Assembly (NCBI GenBank): GCA_947502355.1
Contig: CANMZP010000009.1
Span: forward strand, 62,001 to 126,000
DNA length: 64,000 bases
Source of the DNA: an uncultured Thalassotalea sp.
Lineage (GTDB): Bacteria; Pseudomonadota; Gammaproteobacteria; Enterobacterales; Alteromonadaceae
Reading direction: 5' to 3'
The position numbers and the translations under genes were made by a program. The notes under the pieces are model-generated. The model saw nothing but the letters and a program-made list of their open reading frames with translations, ran no database searches and was not told the DNA's origin. Positions 57,705-64,000 of the stretch are shown one piece after another; position 1 is the first letter of the stretch; every line of letters starts with the position of its first letter.

Positions 57705-57741
57705 AAAAAAACTTGCTTTGTAGGCAAACAAAGCAAGTTTT
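57705..57741. terminator. Terminator of the kbl-tdh operon
   Basis: A 13-bp stem AAAACTTGCTTTG (57708-57720) with CAAAGCAAGTTTT (57729-57741) has an 8-base loop. On the minus strand a run of seven T follows. Confidence 0.88.
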
Positions 57742-57772
57742 ATCTTTTATGGTTGTTTAAGGAGCCCGACTA

Positions 57773-58825
57773 CTAATCCCAGTTTAAAATAACTTTCCCT
57801 GAGTTGCCTGATAACATGGCGTCAAAGCCTTTTTGGAAATCATCAATAGGGAAGTGATGGGTGATGATTGGACTTAAATCCAAACCCGACTGGATCAAAC
57901 TGGCCATTTTGTACCAGGTTTCAAACATTTCACGGCCATAAATGCCTTTAATGGTTAAGCCTTTAAAGATCACCTGACTCCAGTCAATGCCCATATCGGT
58001 TCCTGGAATACCTAGCATGGCAATTTTACCGCCGTTATTCATGTTGCTAAGCATGTCGCGAAATGCCACCGGTACACCAGACATTTCCATGCCTACGTCA
58101 AAGCCTTCGGTCATACCAAGGTCTTTCATGACATCGGTTAAGTTTTCTTTGCTTACGTTAACGGCGCGCGTGGCACCCATTTTTCTGGCAAGGTCAAGAC
58201 GGTATTCATTAATGTCGGTAATGACCACATGACGAGCACCAACATGTTTGGCAACGGCCGCCGCCATAATACCAATAGGACCCGCACCGGTGATTAACAC
58301 ATCTTCACCGACTAAATCGAATGATAAAGCGGTGTGGACAGCGTTACCAAACGGGTCAAAAATAGACGCTAAATCATCCGAGATCTCATCCGGTAATTTA
58401 AAAGCATTGTATGCTGGAATAACCAAGTATTCAGCAAAACTGCCTTCACGGTTTACACCAACACCTACGGTATTACGACATAAGTGGGTACGGCCACCTC
58501 GACAATTTCGACAATGCCCACATGTAATGTGGCCTTCACCAGAAACTCGGTCACCGATGTCAAAACCGCGAACTTCTTGACCCATACCAACAACTTCACC
58601 GGCATACTCATGACCCACAACCATTGGTACTGGAATGGTTTTTTGAGACCACTCATCCCAGTTATAAATATGGATATCTGTGCCACAAATGGCGGTGCGC
58701 TTAATTTTGATTAATAGGTCGTTATGACCAACTTCTGGTATGGCCGAGTCGGTCATCCAGATACCCGGCTCTGACTTTAATTTAGCTAATGATTTCATCG
58801 TTGACATATTAGACTGAGTAGACAT
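57773..58825 (-). CDS. tdh: L-threonine 3-dehydrogenase
   Basis: Zinc-dependent medium-chain dehydrogenase converting L-threonine to 2-amino-3-ketobutyrate with NAD+. The catalytic zinc ligands lie in [15 protein letters not shown] and VGHEYAGEV. The structural zinc cysteines lie in [21 protein letters not shown]. The NAD site is [15 protein letters not shown]. The start at 58825 has GGGGG upstream and sits 2 bases after the kbl stop. An ATG at 58798 would give 341 residues, the E. coli length, but lacks a ribosome site. kbl and tdh form the usual threonine-to-glycine operon. Confidence 0.97.
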   Translation of the reverse strand: MSTQSNMSTMKSLAKLKSEPGIWMTDSAIPEVGHNDLLIKIKRTAICGTDIHIYNWDEWSQKTIPVPMVVGHEYAGEVVGMGQEVRGFDIGDRVSGEGHITCGHCRNCRGGRTHLCRNTVGVGVNREGSFAEYLVIPAYNAFKLPDEISDDLASIFDPFGNAVHTALSFDLVGEDVLITGAGPIGIMAAAVAKHVGARHVVITDINEYRLDLARKMGATRAVNVSKENLTDVMKDLGMTEGFDVGMEMSGVPVAFRDMLSNMNNGGKIAMLGIPGTDMGIDWSQVIFKGLTIKGIYGREMFETWYKMASLIQSGLDLSPIITHHFPIDDFQKGFDAMLSGNSGKVILNWD

Positions 58826-58827
58826 AG

Positions 58828-60021
58828 TTAAATAACCCCCATTTCTTTGCCGATGCGCGTAAAGGCTTCGATGGCATGATCTAATTGCGCTTGGGTGTGT
58901 GCCGCTGAAATTTGTGTACGAATACGCGCCTGCCCCTTAGGCACAACAGGGAAAGAGAAGCCAATAACGTAAATGCCTTCGGCCAATAAACGATTCGACA
59001 TTTCTGCCGCCACTTTCGCATCGCCTAACATGACTGGGATAATGGCATGATCTGCGCCACCACAGGTAAACCCTGCTTGCTCCATATTGGTTCTAAAGTA
59101 ACTGGCATTGCTCTTAAGTTGAGTCCGTAAATCGCCACTTTCTTTTAATAAATCAATCACTCGAATTGACGCCGATACAATGGCGGGCGCTAATGAGTTT
59201 GAGAATAAGTATGGACGAGAGCGTTGACGTAACCAGTCGATGATTTCTTTTTTACCCGATGTAAAGCCACCTGAAGCACCGCCCATCGCTTTACCTAAGG
59301 TACCGGTAATAATATCGACACGGTCCATTACTTCACAGTATTCATGTGAGCCACGACCTTCTTCGCCAACAAAACCTACTGCGTGCGAATCATCAACCAT
59401 GACCATAGCATCGTATTTGTCCGCTAAGTCACAAACACCCTTAAGGTTGGCAATGACACCGTCCATTGAGAACACGCCATCGGTAGCAATTAATTTAAAA
59501 CGAGCACCGGCTTCTGTTGCCGCAATTAACTGCTCTTCTAATGCGGCCATATCGTTATTGGCATAACGGAAACGCTTGGCTTTACATAAGCGCACACCAT
59601 CAATGATTGACGCGTGGTTTAAGGCATCCGAAATAATCGCATCTTCACTGCTTAAAATGGTTTCAAACAAGCCCGCATTGGCATCAAAACATGAAGAATA
59701 CAAAATGGTATCTTCCATGCCTAAAAAGCCACTTAATTTGTCTTCTAGAGTTTTATGAATGTCTTGTGTACCACAGATAAAGCGTACTGAAGCCATACCA
59801 AAACCGTGATCATCAAGGCCCTGTTTCGCGGCTTTGATAAGCTCTGGATGATTGGCCAAACCAAGATAGTTGTTGGCACAAAAGTTAATCACATTTTCAC
59901 CACTTGCTACGGCAATATCTGCCTGTTGGGCCGTGGTAATAACGCGCTCTGCTTTATAAAGCCCTTCTTCTTTTATTTCAGTAATTTGTTGCTGAAGATG
60001 GTTAATAAAATTTGCTGACAT
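58828..60021 (-). CDS. kbl: 2-amino-3-ketobutyrate CoA ligase (glycine C-acetyltransferase)
   Basis: PLP enzyme that cleaves 2-amino-3-ketobutyrate with CoA to glycine and acetyl-CoA. 397 residues from the ATG at 60021, which has GAGG five bases upstream and matches the start of the E. coli protein; the frame extends upstream to 60099 without support. [44 protein letters not shown] and the PLP-lysine region [16 protein letters not shown] are conserved. Followed directly by tdh. Confidence 0.97.
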   Translation of the reverse strand: MSANFINHLQQQITEIKEEGLYKAERVITTAQQADIAVASGENVINFCANNYLGLANHPELIKAAKQGLDDHGFGMASVRFICGTQDIHKTLEDKLSGFLGMEDTILYSSCFDANAGLFETILSSEDAIISDALNHASIIDGVRLCKAKRFRYANNDMAALEEQLIAATEAGARFKLIATDGVFSMDGVIANLKGVCDLADKYDAMVMVDDSHAVGFVGEEGRGSHEYCEVMDRVDIITGTLGKAMGGASGGFTSGKKEIIDWLRQRSRPYLFSNSLAPAIVSASIRVIDLLKESGDLRTQLKSNASYFRTNMEQAGFTCGGADHAIIPVMLGDAKVAAEMSNRLLAEGIYVIGFSFPVVPKGQARIRTQISAAHTQAQLDHAIEAFTRIGKEMGVI

Positions 60022-60313
60022 GCTGGCCTCAGAATAATGTAATATGGAGCTTGAAAATTTTTCGCCATTGTATGTGTTTCTGTTGGTAGTTACTAGCAAC
60101 TGTTAACTTTTTTACATATGTCGATGTGGCAATAAAAATTGCCAGACGATTGGTTGTAATTAGTGGCTAAATCTATGGCAAAATTATAGCAGCTCAAATG
60201 AAACAAGTTGCATGCTGGCAAATTTATCAACTTGCAACAGAGTTTCTATTTTTGTCTAGCGATGGTTATAATTTGTTTTATTGCCATTGTTCTTTACCTA
60301 TTGGAAAATCATT

Positions 60314-61600
60314 TTGAATAAACAACAGCTGTGCTTTCGCTTTTATCAACTCATCATACTTTTACTGACCCCGGTGTTGATACTGCTTTTGTGTGTTCGC
60401 TCTATCCGTCAAAAGGCTTATCGACAACGCATGTTGGAGCGATTAGGGTGGATCTCATCTAAGTTACAACCCGGTGGTATTGTGGTGCATGCGGCAAGTG
60501 TTGGTGAAGTCATTGCGGTAAAGCCTTTTGTCGATAAAATTCTTACCGAGAACCCTGAGCAAATAATTACCCTAACTACGTTTACGCCAACGGGCTCTGC
60601 GCAAGTGAGTAAACTCTTTGGTGATAAAGTTCAGCATTGCTATTTACCTTTGGATATCTCATTTTGTGTGCACCTGTTTTTAAAAATATTAAAGCCAAAA
60701 GCAATGGTATTAATGGAGACGGAGCTTTGGCCAACACTTATTCACCGTTGCTATAAATCCGAGGTGAAGTTGCTTCTGATTAATGGCCGCCTTTCAGCCA
60801 ACTCGCTACGCAGTTATCAGAAAATAATCAGTTTAATTAAACCGGCCCTGAATAAATTTGAGCATATTTTATGTCAAAGTTATGATAACGCCGAAAACTT
60901 CATCTCCCTTGGGGCGGCAGCTGACATTGTAACCACATCAGGTAATCTTAAGTACGATATCTCAATCACTGAACGTGTGCGTGAAAAAATTACTGAACTT
61001 GAGCAAATCAAACCCGATAACCGTACCATATTAGTGGTTGGCAGTAGCCACCAACATGAAGAGCCGTTGCTCATTGATGCTTTTAAAAAGCTAAAACAAG
61101 CCTTTCCTAACTTACTTTTGGTGTTGGTGCCACGTCACCCCGAGCGATTTGTGCAGGTCGGGAAAGATTGCCAAACACAAGGCTTTCACGTTGCCAGGCG
61201 AAGTGCGAATGAGCCGATAACGCCTGAAACGGATATTTGGTTAATTGATACCTTAGGTGAGTTATTAGCGGTTTATGGCTTAGCCGATGTTTGTATTGTC
61301 GCTGGGAGTTTTAGTGACGTTGAAGGGCACAATCCACTCGAGCCAGCCTTATTTGCCAAACCTATTTTGGTTGGCCCTAGAATGGGCAATTTTAAAGAGA
61401 TGAATCAAAAGTTGTTGGATGCGCACGGCATATATCAACTTGATAGCAATGGCGAGCTTATTGCGGGTGTTGAGCGTTTGTTGCATTCGCCTTCTATTTG
61501 CGAGTCGATGGGCAAGGCGGCCTCAGGGGTTGTTCAGTCGAATCAAGGTGCTACAAATATGTCGTACGACTATCTTAAACGTTTAATTGATTTAAATTAA
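60314..61600 (+). CDS. waaA: 3-deoxy-D-manno-octulosonic acid transferase
   Basis: Transfers Kdo to lipid A on the inner face of the inner membrane. An N-terminal membrane anchor (YQLIILLLTPVLILLLCVRS) is followed by a GT30 GT-B fold with GGIVVHAASVGEVIAVKPF, VLMETELWPTLI, LLLINGRLSANSLRSYQKI and VLVPRHPERF. It ends in VAGSFSDVEGHNPLEPALFAKPILVGPRMGNFKEM. There is no ATG start. TTG at 60314 (428 residues, E. coli 425) lies behind TTGGAA and is preferred to the TTG at 60281. Nearby GT9 and kdkA genes make this a lipopolysaccharide core locus; kdkA commonly accompanies single-Kdo transferases. Confidence 0.95.
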   Translation: MNKQQLCFRFYQLIILLLTPVLILLLCVRSIRQKAYRQRMLERLGWISSKLQPGGIVVHAASVGEVIAVKPFVDKILTENPEQIITLTTFTPTGSAQVSKLFGDKVQHCYLPLDISFCVHLFLKILKPKAMVLMETELWPTLIHRCYKSEVKLLLINGRLSANSLRSYQKIISLIKPALNKFEHILCQSYDNAENFISLGAAADIVTTSGNLKYDISITERVREKITELEQIKPDNRTILVVGSSHQHEEPLLIDAFKKLKQAFPNLLLVLVPRHPERFVQVGKDCQTQGFHVARRSANEPITPETDIWLIDTLGELLAVYGLADVCIVAGSFSDVEGHNPLEPALFAKPILVGPRMGNFKEMNQKLLDAHGIYQLDSNGELIAGVERLLHSPSICESMGKAASGVVQSNQGATNMSYDYLKRLIDLN

Positions 61601-61640
61601 TTGAATTAAAATAGTTGGGCTGCACGTGCCACACCTTAGC

Positions 61641-62528
61641 TTAATGTTGGTTTAACCAATCGGCGACTTTTGGGAAATGATCTTTTACCGCTAATTTATG
61701 GGTTAAGACATTGATGTGATCATAATCCACCAAGTTTCCGGTTTCCTTAGACAATAATGATATTTTAGCCTGTTTGTTTAAGGACTCTTCTACAAAGTTA
61801 GTGACATCTTTAATGTGTCCTAGCACCTTGTCTTTTATTCCCGTTAGGTGCCAACTTGGTGGCCAGACAATATCTTGTGAGGCCGCTTGATAATCAAAGT
61901 TATCAACCGGGTCTTGCCACGGGCCTTTATTAACCCAGGCAACGCTATGCTGAAGGGATTTTATGGTTTCATTATCTGAGCCAACGCCATATTTACGAGC
62001 ATCAAAATAGCCTTTTTTCTTTGCGAGCTTAATGGCGAGGTTATTCCAGAGCAGGTTTATTTTTAACAGCTTTTCGACACCATTAACGCTAATCGTGCGT
62101 TTCGTGCCAAAACAAACATTACTTCGAATAAGCCCTAAGATTTCTGGGTGACGCACCATCACGCTAGCAACCAGAACGCCGCCCCAGGAATGCGACACAA
62201 GGTGAATGCTTTGTTTGGTTAGTCGGGATAAATACTCGATAACTAGAGGTAAATCATGGGTAATGATTTCGTGTTGGCCAAAATCGGACTCGGCATTAAT
62301 AACTGGTGTGCTTTTGCCACGGCCACGTAAATCTAGGACATAAACATCAAAGCCTTGCTCCGCTAAAAAGCAGGCCAGGCCATTGCCATTTTCAGTATAG
62401 AAGATTTTGCCGTTCTCAATGGCGCCATGCACCATTAACACCGGTGCGCCACCTGGTTTTGAGGTGATATGCCTTAAATGCAATTGATGGCCGTTATCTT
62501 CAAGGTAAAGGGATTCTTGCCATGCCAT
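61641..62528 (-). CDS. Alpha/beta hydrolase
   Basis: 295 residues, one alpha/beta-hydrolase fold. The oxyanion segment is LMVHGAIENGKIF and the nucleophile elbow LVSHSWGGVLVASVM (Ser). The C-terminal DHINVLTH supplies the probable His, and VLDLRGRGKS is a typical strand-loop. No signal peptide. The substrate is unknown; a lysophospholipase or esterase is possible. It lies between waaA and GT9 genes, convergent with waaA and on the same strand as GT9. Confidence 0.85.
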   Translation of the reverse strand: MAWQESLYLEDNGHQLHLRHITSKPGGAPVLMVHGAIENGKIFYTENGNGLACFLAEQGFDVYVLDLRGRGKSTPVINAESDFGQHEIITHDLPLVIEYLSRLTKQSIHLVSHSWGGVLVASVMVRHPEILGLIRSNVCFGTKRTISVNGVEKLLKINLLWNNLAIKLAKKKGYFDARKYGVGSDNETIKSLQHSVAWVNKGPWQDPVDNFDYQAASQDIVWPPSWHLTGIKDKVLGHIKDVTNFVEESLNKQAKISLLSKETGNLVDYDHINVLTHKLAVKDHFPKVADWLNQH

Positions 62529-62661
62529 GTGTTAACTTCCTTGTGATGATTGTTTATGATTCTAGCTAGTTCTGTTTGTTGCTGTTTTTAATTTAGACAA
62601 CCAATATAGGGCTAAGGTGATACTAAATCAATGGCTTAGCTAAAACGCACCGTGGCCAAGG

Positions 62662-63699
62662 TTAATTTAAAAGCTTGTCCACCTGCTCTTTTACCATGGC
62701 AAAGGTGATTTTATCCATTAATTCACCTTTTGCTCGGGTACCCCAAGGAAGTTGCTTTGAAGACTTGCCAAATTGCTCTTGTAAGCATTGTTCATAAACA
62801 CTGACCACATTATCCAAGTAAAGGTATGGACCGGTTCGATTTGGGTTTGAATGAGCGTATAGGCCGATAACGGGGGTGTTTACGGTAACCGCCATGTGGG
62901 CAGGGCCGGTATCGGGGGCAATCACCAATTTGGCGGACTCTAAAACGGCCAACAATTGTTTAAGGTTGGTTTTGCCCACCATATTGTGTAGCTCGGATTG
63001 GGCATGCTTGCTAATGTCAGCGGCAAGGTTTCGTTCCAAATCGGTCGGTCCGCCACATAGCACCACTTGATAACCTTGCTCGGCTAAATAATCCGCAGCT
63101 TGGGCATAGCCTTGTGGGTGCCAGTTTCTTTCGGCTTTACTCGCAGCGGCACTAATAACGGCGTAGGGTTTACCAAACGCCTCATGTTGCTTGACCCAGT
63201 CTCGTTCGTCACTACCAAATGGCATTAACCAGGTAGGTGGGGCAGTATGCACACCAATCGCTTTAGCAAACCCCATAAAGCCTTCTAACACGTGTGGCCC
63301 TTGTTGTGGTTCGATTTGCCGATTGGTAAAGAGCCATTGGCCTTCTTTGGCGCGCTGTTTATCAAACCCTACTTTGATGTTAGCTGGGATGCATAAACTG
63401 GCAATACTGGCACGCAGTGCAACTTGCATATGCAGTAACACATCAAATTTGCGTCCCTTCATATGATTACGCAATTCTTTGTAGCCTTGCAGGCCTGCGG
63501 CCTTGTTAAACACGATAAACTCAACGCCCGGTAAATCTTTAAGCAGCATGTGCTCAACTTTGCCTATCACCCAAGTGATCTGAATGTCTGGATATTGCTT
63601 TTGGATTTGTTGTACCATAGCAACGGCATGACACACGTCACCAATGGCAGAAAGCCTTAATAAACATAAAGATTTTATTGAGGTAATTTGACCAAGCAT
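62662..63699 (-). CDS. Glycosyltransferase family 9 (heptosyltransferase-like)
   Basis: 345 residues of GT-B fold. The N-terminal LCLLRLSAIGDVCHAVAMVQQI has the GT9 RxSAIGD motif that sets the acceptor site. The C-terminal half has VLCGGPTDLERNLAADI and LVIAPDTGPAHMAVTVNTPVIGLYAHSNPNRTGPY, the nucleotide-sugar site. It probably adds heptose to the lipopolysaccharide inner core, consistent with waaA and kdkA around it; the exact step (WaaC, WaaF or later) cannot be told. Divergent from kdkA. Confidence 0.93.
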   Translation of the reverse strand: MLGQITSIKSLCLLRLSAIGDVCHAVAMVQQIQKQYPDIQITWVIGKVEHMLLKDLPGVEFIVFNKAAGLQGYKELRNHMKGRKFDVLLHMQVALRASIASLCIPANIKVGFDKQRAKEGQWLFTNRQIEPQQGPHVLEGFMGFAKAIGVHTAPPTWLMPFGSDERDWVKQHEAFGKPYAVISAAASKAERNWHPQGYAQAADYLAEQGYQVVLCGGPTDLERNLAADISKHAQSELHNMVGKTNLKQLLAVLESAKLVIAPDTGPAHMAVTVNTPVIGLYAHSNPNRTGPYLYLDNVVSVYEQCLQEQFGKSSKQLPWGTRAKGELMDKITFAMVKEQVDKLLN

Positions 63700-63755
63700 A
63701 AATAATTCACCAAACTTGCTTTATTAGCGTTAATTAATAATTAAGGCCTATTATC

Positions 63756-64000
63756 TTGAACCTGTCGACAATTGTAAAACAAACATCGGTAAAACTTTTG
63801 CAACAAAATGCGCTTAGTTGTTTATATGACGCCGAATTGATCCCTGATTTTACACCGAAAATGTTTACTAAGGATTACTGGCAAGAGCGTGATGCCGTAC
63901 TGGGCCACGCCACTGGGCGGGGAATAACCTGGTTTGTTAAACACGACAATGCGAATTTGGTTTTACGCCATTATTATCGGGGCGGTTTAGTTGGTCGCAT
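63756..64000 (+). CDS. kdkA: 3-deoxy-D-manno-octulosonic acid kinase, N-terminal part (3' end outside window)
   Basis: 81 codons of an unfinished frame at the window edge. GRGITWFVKHDNANLVLRHYYRGGLVGR matches the start of the Kdo-kinase family, which phosphorylates O-4 of the inner-core Kdo. The start is TTG at 63756 (the in-frame stop at 63738 rules out more upstream), with AAGG about 8 bases before it. It lies divergent to GT9, and together with waaA forms the lipopolysaccharide inner-core set. Confidence 0.88.
   Translation, partial: MNLSTIVKQTSVKLLQQNALSCLYDAELIPDFTPKMFTKDYWQERDAVLGHATGRGITWFVKHDNANLVLRHYYRGGLVGR

Noticed and set aside
60022-60099. Longer kbl start
   Set aside because: The extra 26 residues are absent from the family, and GAGG sits at the proper distance from the ATG at 60021.

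Overview
The window (about 43% GC by eye) looks like a chromosome segment of a marine gammaproteobacterium of the Alteromonadales, most plausibly Colwelliaceae (Thalassotalea/Colwellia-like). The grounds are the enterobacterial-style order uvrD-rarD-yigI-recQ, the proteobacterial housekeeping genes (ubiA, ubiC, fadH, glpE-glpG, tdh-kbl, waaA, kdkA), and marine polysaccharide utilisation built on TonB-dependent receptors, GH16 and GH17 with no SusD. The genus is inference.

Layout. 1-3901: end of a hexuronate catabolic operon (TRAP large permease, fructuronate reductase, mannonate dehydratase). 4048-7070: secreted GH5 and lipoprotein GH30 beta-glycosidases on the minus strand. 7439-20012: mostly housekeeping: a CBS protein, uvrD with a clear LexA box, rarD, yigI, recQ, a crotonase-fold protein, ubiA, a MATE exporter, fadH, and a divergent TetR regulator with an operator-like dyad. 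20098-53626: a large glucan (laminarin-type) utilisation region. On the minus strand are GH13, a BglX-like GH3, and three tandem copies of a two-gene module (surface GH16 lipoprotein followed by TonB-dependent receptor, always 99 bp apart), then a GPH-type sugar symporter. On the plus strand are GH3, malectin-GH16 lipoprotein, a ~1150-aa GH149-like beta-1,3-glucan phosphorylase and two overlapping GH17 genes without signal peptides. 53746-55699: a LytS/LytTR-type sensor and response regulator. 55816-64000: ubiC, glpG, glpE, tdh, kbl, and a lipopolysaccharide core locus (waaA, alpha/beta hydrolase, GT9 transferase, 5' end of kdkA).

How it works together (inference from family knowledge). GH16 lipoproteins on the outer membrane would cut beta-1,3-glucan, and the three receptors would import the oligosaccharides. 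Periplasmic or lipid-anchored GH30 and GH3 would trim branches, and the GPH symporter would move short oligosaccharides inward. The signal-less GH3, GH149-like phosphorylase and GH17 enzymes would finish the job in the cytosol, partly by phosphorolysis.

Most interesting signal. The three GH16-receptor modules, and the divergent GH3 operon, share a 31-bp element made of two direct repeats (core GTTCATCG-like, period 20 bp) close upstream of a matching -35/-10. The repeat resembles the known LytTR-family recognition sequence, and a LytTR response regulator sits at the end of the same locus. This suggests a self-contained two-component switch for laminarin use.
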